DNA of 54,071 nt from an uncultured Ruminococcus sp. (lineage in GTDB: Bacteria; Bacillota; Clostridia; Oscillospirales; Acutalibacteraceae). This document shows, piece after piece, positions 8,746 through 16,910 of the stretch (within the stretch, counting starts at the first letter, position 1; every line of letters starts with the position of its first letter). The DNA lies in assembly GCA_902774325.1 (NCBI GenBank), contig CACYIC010000012.1:1-54071 (forward strand), in the 5' to 3' direction. The notes beneath the pieces are model-generated. The model saw only the letters and a list, made by a program, of their open reading frames with translations. It had not been told where the DNA came from and searched no databases. The translations under genes and the position numbers were made by a program.

Positions 8746-11727
8746 ATGGACAATTCGCGACTCGCAAAGCGCGACAGCTCGCTTGATATTATCCGTATCG
8801 TCGCCGTATTCACCGTGCTTTCCGTGCACTTCTTTCTTCACAACGGCTTTTACGGCGAGCTTGTTACGGGCAGCGGACCTATCGAGGGGCTGATACGCTT
8901 CATCGGCTCCGGAAGCGCCGATGATCTGCACGGTCCGGCGATGTTTGTTATGATAATGATGCGCACGCTCTTCGGAGCCTGCGTGCCGCTGTTTATCATC
9001 CTGACCGGCTATCTCATGAGCAAAAAGACCTTGAGCAAAAAATACTATCTGGGAATAAGAAAAACTCTTATTATCTTTGTGCTCGCCTCGGTTTTCTGCA
9101 TGGCGTTCAAGTCCGTTCACGAGGTCCCGGCGGCTCAGGGAGCCTTCTACAGCGGAGATTTCGGAAGGATGTTCGAGGCGATAAGGGAAAACGGAGGCTA
9201 CACCTTCCGCAAATACCTTCTCAGTATCTTTGATTTTTCGGGAGCGAACTATTCATGGTACATCGAAATGTACATCGGTCTGTTCCTCATAGCGCCGTTT
9301 CTCAATCTCGCCTATAACAAGCTCAAAACCAAAAGGCAAAAGCAGGTGCTGCTCGCGACCTTCATATTTCTCACCGTTATCCCCACGATATTCAACATCT
9401 TTAATTTTGACACCGCGACCTGGTGGGTAACGCCAACCGAAAGCGACGAGTACCAAAAGCTGATCCCCTCGTTCTGGATGGGAGTCTACCCTATCGCGTA
9501 CTATTATATAGGCGCTTATATCCGCGAGTACGGGATACGTCTGAAAACCCGCTCTATGCTCGCGCTTTTCGCGGTAACTCTGTTTCTGATCTCGAGCTTC
9601 AGCTTCTTCCGCAGCTACGGAGCCGGGTATAAATCCAGCGCTTATGTCTATTGGTACGGCTTCAGCCCCTGCCTTATGGCTACCATGCTGTTCACTTTGC
9701 TGACCCGTATCCCGACAAAGAATTGGAAGCCCGCCGCGAAACGCAGCTTGTGGTACGTTTCCGATCTGGCTCTGGGAATTTATTTGATGTCGTTTATCAG
9801 CGACTCCCTGATCTATCCCGTGCTCAACCAAAATGTTCCCATCATGGTCAACAGGCTGCCCTATTACTTTGTCACCGTGCCCATATCGTTTATTTTCGCC
9901 GGAGCGATGTCCGCGATACTGAACGCCCTCGAAAGACTGATAATGATGGCGTATTACAAAATAAAGGAGATCGTTAAAAGGCAGCTTGAGATCGGCAACA
10001 ATCTCAAATGGCAGGATCTGCTCTTTGCCGCGCTGCTGGCAGGCGGCGTGATCTTCTCGCTTTGGAAGGTCAACTACGGCTTCGGAGGTGACGACGAACC
10101 GTTTTATCTGACCATCCCCCACCGTCTCAGTATGGGCGACGTCTTTTTCACCGACGAATGGCATCTCTCGCAACTCTCGGCGTTTTTGCAGCTCCCGTTC
10201 ACCTGGGCTTATACCCTGATCACAGGCTCAACAGATGGAATAATTATTGCGGCGAGGATCTTTTACGTCGTCGTTCACGCGGGCGCCTGCGTGCTTATTT
10301 ACACAAGACTCAGAAAACGCGGGATCATATCGGTCATCGGTTCGGTTCTCTTCTTCCTTTATACTCCCTATGATATCATGGCGCTCGATTACGACTCGAT
10401 GGGAGTCGGACTCGTGGCTCTCACCGGCGTGCTTCTCGCCACGGCTGATTACCGCAAAAAGCTTTGGATCATACTCAGCGGACTCTGCTTCGCCGGCGCC
10501 GTTCTGTGCAACCCCTATCTGGCTGTAGCCTATCTTATTTACGCGCTCTGCATGGTCGTTCATCTCCTGCTCAGAAAAAAAGAACTCAACTTCGCTCTCA
10601 AAAGCGAGATGTTCTCGCTGAGGACCTTCCTGTTCTTCACCCTCGGAGTCGGCGTCCTCGCCGCGCTCTTCCTGATCTTCACTATACCGAGGACAGGTAT
10701 AAGCGGTATTTTCGAGAACCTGCCTTATATGCTTATGGATCCCGAGCATCCGCATATCCCCTTCAATGACAAGCTCTGGAGCTACATCAAATCCGTATTT
10801 GAATGTCACCTGCTCTTTAAGTACGGTCTGTACGCCTACGCCGCAATGCTTATCGCCCTTATTTTTGACCGCAGGCGCAGGCTCCACCGCTCTGTTTATC
10901 TCATCATAACAGCAGCGATAGTTATTTACACCCAGGTGCTTTTCCTTCCGGAGCTCCACTACGCGAGCTACAACGCGATCATGTTCCCGATGATATTCAT
11001 GGGAATAACGGCTTATATCCTCTGCGAAAACAAGCCGCGCGAGCTCTTTGTATCTCTTTTCTGCTTCGGAATATTCTACTCGGTATGCATTCACTTCTCC
11101 TCAAACCAGTACTTCTACGTTATTTCCATGGCAATGGCGGCAACCAATCTCGCGAGCTTTGTTTTTCTGGGTCAGCTCATAAGCGAGATGAGAAAGAATC
11201 CCGACGATATCACCTACGCGGTTTGGGTAAAGCGTTTCGCCTTCTCTCTCACCGCGCTGATGATCGTACTCCAGGGAGCCTTCCAGATCTCTGCCAAGGC
11301 GCAGCACGTATTCTGGGAGGGCTCGCCCTCAACTCTTACCGCAAGGATCGAAAACGGTCCCGCAAAGGGCATTTACACAAACGAAGGCAACAAGCAGAGC
11401 TATGAGTCCTACTACGCGGACATCAAGAGCTTTCTCCCGCAGGGACAGGACGCAAAGGTGCTCTTCATGACTGTTCACACCTGGATGTACCTTGCCGCCG
11501 ACGGATATGAGTACGGAACTTATTCCGCGTGGCTTTCCGGAGAAAACAACAACAGCGTTGAGCGGCTTAAATCCTACTACAATCTCAATCCCGAAAAGAA
11601 GCCCGACTACATCTATATTCCCAAGGATTCGGGCTGGGAGATCGGAAGCGTGCTCGCGCAGGCGCAGAGCTACGGCTACACCGCGACCGAGACCGACCTG
11701 AGCTATCACCTCGAAAAGACAATGTAA
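8746..11727 (+). CDS. Acyltransferase-3 / GT-C-type membrane transferase fusion
   Basis: 993 residues with about twenty membrane spans. Residues 1-410 are an OafA/YrhL-type acyltransferase-3 domain (SSLDIIRI near the start, LSVHFFLH with the conserved His, ten or so spans). From about 415 a second membrane domain begins with a span followed by an extracellular GFGGDDEPFY loop at about 445-454, the acidic signature of GT-C glycosyltransferases that use polyprenyl-phosphate sugars. The last ~100 residues look extracytoplasmic and soluble. The ATG at 8746 has GGATGGGAG upstream. With the preceding GT2 gene it should glycosylate, and perhaps acylate, a surface polymer. The acceptor is unknown. 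Confidence 0.75.
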   Translation: MDNSRLAKRDSSLDIIRIVAVFTVLSVHFFLHNGFYGELVTGSGPIEGLIRFIGSGSADDLHGPAMFVMIMMRTLFGACVPLFIILTGYLMSKKTLSKKYYLGIRKTLIIFVLASVFCMAFKSVHEVPAAQGAFYSGDFGRMFEAIRENGGYTFRKYLLSIFDFSGANYSWYIEMYIGLFLIAPFLNLAYNKLKTKRQKQVLLATFIFLTVIPTIFNIFNFDTATWWVTPTESDEYQKLIPSFWMGVYPIAYYYIGAYIREYGIRLKTRSMLALFAVTLFLISSFSFFRSYGAGYKSSAYVYWYGFSPCLMATMLFTLLTRIPTKNWKPAAKRSLWYVSDLALGIYLMSFISDSLIYPVLNQNVPIMVNRLPYYFVTVPISFIFAGAMSAILNALERLIMMAYYKIKEIVKRQLEIGNNLKWQDLLFAALLAGGVIFSLWKVNYGFGGDDEPFYLTIPHRLSMGDVFFTDEWHLSQLSAFLQLPFTWAYTLITGSTDGIIIAARIFYVVVHAGACVLIYTRLRKRGIISVIGSVLFFLYTPYDIMALDYDSMGVGLVALTGVLLATADYRKKLWIILSGLCFAGAVLCNPYLAVAYLIYALCMVVHLLLRKKELNFALKSEMFSLRTFLFFTLGVGVLAALFLIFTIPRTGISGIFENLPYMLMDPEHPHIPFNDKLWSYIKSVFECHLLFKYGLYAYAAMLIALIFDRRRRLHRSVYLIITAAIVIYTQVLFLPELHYASYNAIMFPMIFMGITAYILCENKPRELFVSLFCFGIFYSVCIHFSSNQYFYVISMAMAATNLASFVFLGQLISEMRKNPDDITYAVWVKRFAFSLTALMIVLQGAFQISAKAQHVFWEGSPSTLTARIENGPAKGIYTNEGNKQSYESYYADIKSFLPQGQDAKVLFMTVHTWMYLAADGYEYGTYSAWLSGENNNSVERLKSYYNLNPEKKPDYIYIPKDSGWEIGSVLAQAQSYGYTATETDLSYHLEKTM

Positions 11728-11743
11728 ACGTTTTTGAGGCTTT

Positions 11744-11780
11744 ACCGCGTAATTAAGGCGCGCGCCGCGAATCGCGCGTT
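11744..11780. repeat. Dispersed GC-rich palindromic repeat, copy 1
   Basis: ACCGCGTAATTAAGGCGCGC followed by GCCGCGAATCGCGCG. Both arms of the repeat family lie nearly back to back. It sits between the stop of the acyltransferase/GT-C fusion and its terminator. Confidence 0.6.
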
Positions 11781-11802
11781 TCTGCCCTGAGAAAAATTTC
11801 AA

Positions 11803-11850
11803 AAAACGGCAAAAGTACAAGGCGTAAAACCTTGTATTTTTTGCCGTTTT
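11803..11850 (+). terminator. Intrinsic terminator after the acyltransferase/GT-C gene
   Basis: A long stem: AAAACGGCAAAA and TACAAGG pair with CCTTGTA and TTTTTGCCGTTTT around a short loop. The A/U-rich base doubles as the T-tract. Confidence 0.75.
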
Positions 11851-12203
11851 GTGTTATATTATAGAAGTGGAGAGTTATATTGTTACCGCATGATCAACGC
11901 GCAGCAGGATTATCGTCAGGTTGAGCAACTTTTCAGTTCTCATACTTTCCGTATGGGTATTGATTTTTGAACCGATTGACGGAAGGAACAAAGTCAAGAC
12001 GCGCCGATAATGCTGCGGGACCGCGTCAAAGACGTTCTCTCCCGAAAAGCAAAGCAAAAGCCTTTTCCATGCAGCGCGCCGCAGGGCGCGCCAGATGACT
12101 TGTCCGATACCAAATACGCCCCGTGAGGCAGGGTTCGGTATCAATTCATCAAATCATACGCATATTATACATGAGAATCTATTTAATGGGGGATGATAAT
12201 TAT
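11851..12203. other. Intergenic region upstream of phosphoglucomutase
   Basis: About 350 bases with no supported ORF. It holds several GC-rich inverted repeats, such as GCGCGCC...GGCGCGC at about 12079-12100, and fragments reminiscent of the dispersed repeat (TACCGCATGATCAACGCGC near 11884). The promoter of the downstream gene should lie near TATTAT at about 12165, but no good -35 element was found. Confidence 0.4.
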
Positions 12204-13925
12204 ATGGATATTAAAGAGCTTTACAAATCATGGTGTGAGAACGCGACCGAGGACGCCGATCTGATCGCCGAGCTTGAGAGCATCAAGGATGATGAAAAAG
12301 CGATCTATGACCGCTTCTATACGACTCTCAACTTCGGAACAGCGGGTCTGAGAGGAGTTATCGGCGCGGGCACAAACAGAATGAACATCTACGTCGTTCG
12401 CAGAGCGACCCAGGGCATGGCTGATTACGTGCGCTCAAAATACAGCGGAGAGCTTTCCGTTGCCATTTCGCACGACAGCCGCATCAAGGCGGACCTGTTC
12501 ATGATCGAGGCGGCAAAGGTACTCGCCGCTAACGGGATCAAGGCGTATATAACCAAGGAGCTTGAGCCTACTCCCGTGCTTTCCTATCTCGTGCGCTATT
12601 TCGGCTGTCAGGCAGGCATCATGGTGACCGCAAGCCACAATCCCGCGAAATACAACGGCTACAAGCCCTACGGCGAGGACGGTTGCCAGATGACCGACAA
12701 GGCGGCTTCCGACGTTTACAACGAAATCATCAAGCTCGATATGTTCAGGGACGTAAAGACCATGGACTTCGACGAGGCTGTTTCAAAGGGACTCATTGAA
12801 TACGTCGACGAGAGCGTTTATGATTCCTACCTTGAAAAGGTGCTTGAGCAGCAGGTAAACCCCGGGATCTGCAAGGACTCCGGACTCAAGGTCGTCTATA
12901 CTCCTCTCAACGGCACGGGCAACAAGCTTGTAAGACGCGCTCTTGACAGGATCGGCGTTGAAAACGTCACCATCGTTAAGGAGCAAGAGCTTCCCGACGG
13001 AAATTTCCCGACCTGCCCCTACCCCAATCCCGAGCTCAGGGAGGCTATGCAGAAGGGACTTGATCTCTGCGCTGAGGTTGAGCCCGATCTTCTTCTCGCT
13101 ACCGATCCCGACGCCGACAGAGTCGGCATCGCCGTCAGGGACTACGACGGCAGCTACCGCATGATCACCGGCAACGAAGCCGGAGTTATGCTCACCAACT
13201 ATATCCTCTCGTGCAAAAAGGCGGCAGGCACTCTGCCCGAGAATCCGATCGTTGTAAAAACGATCGTTACCACTAAGCTCATAAATAAGCTCTGTGAAAA
13301 ATACGGCTGCGAGCTCAAAAACGTCCTCACGGGCTTCAAGTACATCGGAGAGGTCATCCTCGGGCTTGAGCAGAAGGGCGAAGAAAACAGATATCTCTTC
13401 GGCTTTGAGGAGAGCTGCGGCTATCTTTCGGGAACCTACGTCAGAGATAAGGACGCTCCCGTAGCCTCGATGCTTATCTGCGAAATGGCGGCGTATTACA
13501 AAAAGCAGAACATCACCCTCGCGAAGCTGATCGACGGGCTTTACGACGAATTCGGCTATTACCTCAACAAGACCTTCTCGTTTGAATTTGAAGGCGCTGA
13601 GGGCATGGAAACGATGAAGAAGCTCATGTCTGATACGCGTGAAAAAATCCCCGCGGAGGTCGGCGGATATAAGGTGATCAAGGTCAGCGATTACCTCACC
13701 AAAAAGGAAACCGATCTTATCACGAAAGATACTGTCGATATCACCCTTCCCACCTCAAACGTGATCGCGCTCCACCTTGAGCAGGACAACGCGGTAATAA
13801 TCCGTCCCAGCGGCACTGAGCCCAAGATCAAGCTCTACGTTACCGCCGTCGGAAAGACAAAGGACGACGCCGCGAAGATCTGCGACAAGCTTGTAGCATC
13901 GGCAAAGAAGCAGTTAGGCTTGTAA
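12204..13925 (+). CDS. pgcA: Phosphoglucomutase/phosphomannomutase (alpha-PGM family)
   Basis: 573 residues, close to Bacillus PgcA. It interconverts glucose 1- and 6-phosphate, feeding UDP-glucose for surface glycans. Visible motifs are TASHNP with the phospho-Ser (about residue 143), the metal loop DPDADRVG, the sugar-binding GFEESCGYL, and the phosphate-binding RPSGTEPKIK near the end. The ATG at 12204 is preceded by GGGGG at about 11 bases; an ATG 18 bases upstream is an alternative. Its place after the GT2 and GT-C genes fits supply of sugar precursors, though a terminator separates them. Confidence 0.93.
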   Translation: MDIKELYKSWCENATEDADLIAELESIKDDEKAIYDRFYTTLNFGTAGLRGVIGAGTNRMNIYVVRRATQGMADYVRSKYSGELSVAISHDSRIKADLFMIEAAKVLAANGIKAYITKELEPTPVLSYLVRYFGCQAGIMVTASHNPAKYNGYKPYGEDGCQMTDKAASDVYNEIIKLDMFRDVKTMDFDEAVSKGLIEYVDESVYDSYLEKVLEQQVNPGICKDSGLKVVYTPLNGTGNKLVRRALDRIGVENVTIVKEQELPDGNFPTCPYPNPELREAMQKGLDLCAEVEPDLLLATDPDADRVGIAVRDYDGSYRMITGNEAGVMLTNYILSCKKAAGTLPENPIVVKTIVTTKLINKLCEKYGCELKNVLTGFKYIGEVILGLEQKGEENRYLFGFEESCGYLSGTYVRDKDAPVASMLICEMAAYYKKQNITLAKLIDGLYDEFGYYLNKTFSFEFEGAEGMETMKKLMSDTREKIPAEVGGYKVIKVSDYLTKKETDLITKDTVDITLPTSNVIALHLEQDNAVIIRPSGTEPKIKLYVTAVGKTKDDAAKICDKLVASAKKQLGL

Positions 13926-13949
13926 TCGAAACAATAATAATCACTATCC

Positions 13950-13979
13950 GGGCTGTCGCGCCGAGCGGCAGCCCTTTTG
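13950..13979 (+). terminator. Intrinsic terminator after phosphoglucomutase
   Basis: Stem GGGCTGTCGC with GCGGCAGCCC (one G-U), 5-base loop, then TTTT. Confidence 0.8.
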
Positions 13980-14019
13980 CTATACTCGTTTTGCTATGCT
14001 CAAAGTTTGCTATGCTCGA
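13975..14019. repeat. Three imperfect tandem repeats of about 15 bases
   Basis: TTTTGCTATACTCG, TTTTGCTATGCTCAAAG and TTTGCTATGCTCG follow one another, starting in the T-run of the phosphoglucomutase terminator. No known role. Confidence 0.55.
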
Positions 14020-14147
14020 AGGCGGGAACGAATAATTTTTGCAAAAAACTTTTTGCAATGAAACAATGGCTCTCTTTGAAAAGAAACCTTTTTGAAATGA
14101 TACCATTGGGCAAATAGTATTGACTAAGAAACATTTTTCAGCAGACG

Positions 14148-14175
14148 CAAAAAGAGGTGACGCGAAGTCACCTCT
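14148..14175 (-). terminator. Intrinsic terminator of the 630-nt minus-strand transcript
   Basis: On the minus strand AGAGGTGAC pairs perfectly with GTCACCTCT around TTCGC, followed by TTTTT. No long ORF lies upstream, so it must end the short-ORF/ncRNA transcript. Confidence 0.85.
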
Positions 14176-14646
14176 TAATTATTTAGAAGTAGATCCCTAT
14201 CCTGCCGGATCGGGTAGAAAAGCTTAACTGTCCTTGGGACTCATCTCCAAATAACTTATTGTCCGTCATTATAACGAGTATTACATTGGACCGTTCTCCT
14301 GTCTTAGAATAAAGCCGTTATAAGAATCAACCATACATGGGAGTAATCTCCAATCTTTAGAATAACTCGTCAGCGAAAGCTGAATAATTCAATTTCTCAT
14401 TGGAACGTACCAAAAATAGTTCGGATTTTTACTTCTATTCATATTCAATTGTAATCAGGTTCCTCAAAAGCCCGAATACCGAAAGCTTAATAATCAGATC
14501 AAACCGATAAGGCTAAAGCAGATATATTAAAAAATGAAAGGTGTAATTTACAAAATAGGATTTCTGCTTTTCACTAACGCCCGACAGTCCGAAGTATAAA
14601 TTATATTTGTTTTATTAACAATGAAAATATCGGCTGTGGCGACCTA

Positions 14647-14751
14647 TCAATTATCCCTAACCTCTGCCCCGATCATCGGGACTGAAACATTGGGCGGGAG
14701 GCTCCGCAGGTAATCTTTAATCTGTACGAAATAGAATCTCTGTACTTTCAT
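14647..14751 (-). CDS. 34-residue peptide, unknown function
   Basis: ATG at 14751 is preceded by AAAGGAGG at 8-base spacing, about as strong a translation signal as the window holds, and lies under the consensus promoter at 14785-14813. The peptide starts MKVQRFYFVQIKDYLRSLPP and ends IGAEVRDN. It has an amphipathic basic/aromatic N-terminal helix, then a Pro-rich middle; there is no signal peptide or Cys. I do not recognise a family. It could be a real microprotein, a regulatory leader peptide for the RNA downstream, or a chance ORF within a structured RNA. Confidence 0.6.
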   Translation of the reverse strand: MKVQRFYFVQIKDYLRSLPPNVSVPMIGAEVRDN

Positions 14752-14784
14752 ATTGAAAACCTCCTTTATCTTTTCTTTGACTAT

Positions 14785-14813
14785 ATTATACGATAAAGAT
14801 TCAACATTGTCAA
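14785..14813 (-). promoter_or_regulatory. Consensus sigma-A promoter of the 630-nt transcript
   Basis: Minus-strand TTGACA, exactly 17 bases, TATAAT: a perfect match to both hexamers. Transcription should begin near 14778. Confidence 0.85.
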
Positions 14814-14857
14814 GTATTTTATTAAAAATATTTATCTTTTTATTTTTTAAAAACCTC

Positions 14858-14886
14858 TTGAAGAATTAAAATTATTGTGATATAAT
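14858..14886 (+). promoter_or_regulatory. Plus-strand promoter with extended -10
   Basis: TTGAAG, 17 bases, TATAAT preceded by TGA (extended -10). The predicted start near 14893 falls directly in front of a terminator hairpin. It is divergent from the 630-nt transcript promoter, 44 bases away. Confidence 0.6.
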
Positions 14887-14895
14887 GTAAAAGTT

Positions 14896-14923
14896 GAGCG
14901 GTCTATATGACTGCTCTTTTTTT
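14896..14923 (+). terminator. Intrinsic terminator directly after a promoter
   Basis: GAGCGGTC pairs with GACTGCTC (one G-U) around TATAT, then TTTTTTT. It begins within a few bases of the predicted transcription start, so a transcript of only about 30 nt would be released. Confidence 0.7.
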
Positions 14924-15033
14924 GCTTCGGAATAACCGAACTATATATTTTATTGGTTTTCGGCTCAAAACGCGCCTGTCGGCAACACAGTTTGAAAGCG
15001 AAAAACGTCTGTTGCGGCGATAATGCTTCTTTC

Positions 15034-15067
15034 AAAAAAATTGAGGACTGCGAAAATCACAGCCCTC
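15034..15067 (-). terminator. Intrinsic terminator after the XRE regulator
   Basis: Minus strand GAGGGCTG...CAGTCCTC stem (one mismatch) followed by AATTTTTTT. Confidence 0.75.
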
Positions 15068-15111
15068 AGAATCCAAAAACAGTTTTTTGGAGGAAAAGAT
15101 ATTAATAAGAA

Positions 15112-15360
15112 TTATTTCTCTCTTCCGAGAAGATAATCGACGGAAACCTCAAGAATATCTGCCAGAGCGACAAGCTCGACATCCGTTACGAATCTGATCT
15201 GACCCTCGAGCTTGGAAAGTCCCGACGCGTTCATATCCACGCCGTTGACCTGAAGCTGGGCAAGCAGCTCCTTCTGCTTCATGCCCTTTTGCTTCCTCAC
15301 AAGCTCGACCCGGTTTCCTACCAGATTTCTATCTCCCAGTTCCTGTTTGCGCAGTCTCAT
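15112..15360 (-). CDS. XRE-family helix-turn-helix regulator
   Basis: 82 residues, essentially one Cro/CI-type domain: LVGNRVELVRKQKGMKQKEL forms helices 1-2, a recognition helix lies around NASGLSKLEGQ, and the typical SVDYLLGREK closes the fold. TAGGAGAG precedes the ATG. It has its own promoter (15423-15451) and terminator. It sits next to the orphan 630-nt transcript and the short plus-strand promoter, so regulation of either is possible but unproven. Confidence 0.88.
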   Translation of the reverse strand: MRLRKQELGDRNLVGNRVELVRKQKGMKQKELLAQLQVNGVDMNASGLSKLEGQIRFVTDVELVALADILEVSVDYLLGREK

Positions 15361-15422
15361 TTTTTACTCTCCTATACCTTTTTTAATTCCTTTTGAAAAT
15401 TCTCCAAAAACATTATGCTTGT

Positions 15423-15451
15423 ATTATAATACTTTATTAGAAAAAAAACAA
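15423..15451 (-). promoter_or_regulatory. Promoter of the XRE regulator
   Basis: Minus-strand TTGTTT, 17 bases, TATAAT. The flanking CTTGT...ACAAG forms a short inverted repeat that could be an autoregulatory operator. Confidence 0.6.
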
Positions 15452-15704
15452 GTGTTTTTTGTAAATATTTTTAAAAAAATGAAATTTTTTAAGTTTTTTA
15501 GTTACATCAGATTCATTATTTGTTTATATTAAATATATTTTGTAGTATATTCTATTGTTTTGATGTCAGTATTTAACTATTAATTTTCGTGCGTGGAAAG
15601 ATGTTAATCCTGTTAAAAAGCGAGTTTTTCTTTGTTGAGAAATGTCAACAATGTTGATTTGTCGGATTTCGGAGAAAAATATAACAAAGGTTACAGAAAA
15701 ATTA

Positions 15705-15730
15705 CAAAAGGGAGCGCTCCGTGCGCTCCC
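15705..15730 (-). terminator. Intrinsic terminator of the fhs-tsaE-tsaB-rpiB operon
   Basis: GGGAGCGC pairs with GCGCTCCC around a 5-base loop, followed on the minus strand by TTTTG. It lies 24 bases after the rpiB stop. Confidence 0.8.
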
Positions 15731-15753
15731 TTTATAAGTAAATATTTTTTTGA

Positions 15754-16203
15754 TTATGCCTCGAAGGTTCCTTCCTCGATCGCGGTTATCATAGCCACTC
15801 TCTTATCGTGTCTGTCGCCTTCCTCCGGGGTGTTGAGGAAAATATCGGCGTATCTTACCGCGTCCTCCTCGCTTGTGATCCTTCCGCCCATGCAGAGGAT
15901 ATTCGCGTGATTGTGACGGCGGGTCATCTCCGCGCAGAACTCGTTTGTAACTACTGCAGCGCGGATACCCTTGACCTTATTGGCTGCTATCGAGATACCG
16001 ATCCCGGTGCCGCAGCACAAAATGCCGTATTCGCATTCTCCGCTCACCACAGCTTTCGCTACCGTGTAAGCGTAAACAGGATAATCAACGCTCTCTGTTC
16101 CGAAGGCGCCGAACTCCTTGTAGGGTATTTTCTTTTCATCAAGATATTTTTTAATTGCGCAGATAAGATTATATCCGCCGTGATCGCAGCCAAGCGCTAT
16201 CAT
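15754..16203 (-). CDS. rpiB: Ribose 5-phosphate isomerase B
   Basis: 149 residues, the normal RpiB/LacAB length. It interconverts ribose 5-phosphate and ribulose 5-phosphate. GCDHGGY (residues 5-11) and CCGTGIGISIAANK (catalytic Cys near 64) are present, as is HNHANILCMGGR. Its ATG overlaps the tsaB stop by 4 bases, so it is the last gene of the four-gene operon. Confidence 0.94.
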   Translation of the reverse strand: MIALGCDHGGYNLICAIKKYLDEKKIPYKEFGAFGTESVDYPVYAYTVAKAVVSGECEYGILCCGTGIGISIAANKVKGIRAAVVTNEFCAEMTRRHNHANILCMGGRITSEEDAVRYADIFLNTPEEGDRHDKRVAMITAIEEGTFEA

Positions 16204-16910
16204 TCTTTCCTCTCTCCCATTCTTTTGTTTAATTCTCTTTGAGCCTGAGGAAGTCTCAGGTATGCGGGCATAAGCTCCGAGGCGGAAACAGTCTTTCCCT
16301 CGGAAATGCTCTTAAACGCCGCGCACGCGACCGAAGCCGCGTTTTGTACTTGGATATTCATAGGCGCTAAACTCACGCCGGAAAGCGTCTCAGCGAGCGC
16401 TTTATAGCACAGAGCCGCGCCGTCGCCGACAAGCATGACCTTTTCGGAGTATTTTGTCAGCTCGAGCTTCAAATCGCTGATCGCCAGAGCACGATCCTCG
16501 CAAAGCCGCTCTACCCTTCCGCCGCCTACCCTGAACAAGGCGTTGTAAATCTGGGAGCAGCGCGCATCCATGCAGGCGCAAACGACGCAGTCGCCGCCGC
16601 TGAAATTATAAGCCATGCTTTCAAGCGTAGAAACCGCCACGCAGGGCAGGTCTTTGGCAAAGGCGATACCCTTAGCAGCCGCTACGCCTATCCTCACGCC
16701 CGTAAACGAGCCGGGGCCGACGTTTACGGCGACAGCCGAAAGCTCCTCGACCGACGTTCCCGTATGGGTCAGAAGATTTTCTGTCATCGGCATGAGGGTC
16801 TGACTGTGGGTCAGGGCGGTATTTATATAGAATTCACCGATTATTTTGTTTTCCTCGGCTATGCAGACCGAAGCCGCGGTCGCGGAGGTATCAATAGCCA
16901 GAATTTTCAA
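16200..16910 (-). CDS. tsaB: tRNA threonylcarbamoyladenosine protein TsaB
   Basis: 236 residues. The ASKHA-fold N-terminus is clear (KILAIDTSATAASVCI), with HSQTLMPM and VGPGSFTGVRIGVAAAKG, the TsaB signature. TsaB pairs with TsaD to install t6A at position 37 of ANN-decoding tRNAs. It overlaps tsaE upstream and rpiB downstream by 4 bases each. tsaD and a RimI homologue, often next to it, are not in the window. Confidence 0.94.
   Translation of the reverse strand: MKILAIDTSATAASVCIAEENKIIGEFYINTALTHSQTLMPMTENLLTHTGTSVEELSAVAVNVGPGSFTGVRIGVAAAKGIAFAKDLPCVAVSTLESMAYNFSGGDCVVCACMDARCSQIYNALFRVGGGRVERLCEDRALAISDLKLELTKYSEKVMLVGDGAALCYKALAETLSGVSLAPMNIQVQNAASVACAAFKSISEGKTVSASELMPAYLRLPQAQRELNKRMGERKE

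Larger units (their letters stand above)
14148..14778 (-). ncRNA. Candidate large structured RNA (about 630 nt) with a short 5' ORF
   Basis: A stand-alone transcription unit with an ideal promoter (14785-14813) and a perfect terminator (14148-14175), but only a 34-codon ORF at its 5' end. The remaining ~480 nt hold no ORF of useful length and show repeated local hairpins: CAGC(TTTC)GCTG, GGAG(ATTA)CTCC, CCC-ATCC(GGCA)GGAT-GGG, CTTCGG-type turns. Size and isolation recall large bacterial RNAs such as ROOL or OLE; ROOL was named from rumen sequences. I cannot match it to a family by eye. An Oap-type gene, expected beside OLE, is absent. It could also be a long 3' UTR of the small ORF. Confidence 0.55.
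15361..15753. other. AT-rich intergenic region
   Basis: About 390 bases without a supported ORF. It contains the XRE-gene promoter and the terminator of the rpiB operon. Between them (about 15460-15700) it is strongly AT-rich, with a small tandem motif TGTTGA...TGTCAACA-TGTTGA near 15636-15660, possibly a regulator site. Confidence 0.45.

Noticed and set aside
9253-10173. Long minus-strand ORF (306 codons) opposite the acyltransferase/GT-C gene
   Set aside because: It has no ribosome site, its product is charged low-quality sequence, and the plus strand encodes a coherent multi-span membrane protein with family motifs.
10228-11094. Long minus-strand ORF (288 codons) in the same gene
   Set aside because: Shadow of the same membrane-protein gene; no start signal or domain.
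14148-14778. OLE RNA identity for the 630-nt transcript
   Set aside because: OLE RNAs normally lie beside an OapA membrane-protein gene; none is nearby, and I cannot match the sequence by eye. Left as an unassigned candidate.
14847-15035. Minus-strand ORF of 62 codons near the XRE gene
   Set aside because: It has no ribosome site, overlaps a promoter and terminator on the other strand, and its composition is not protein-like.
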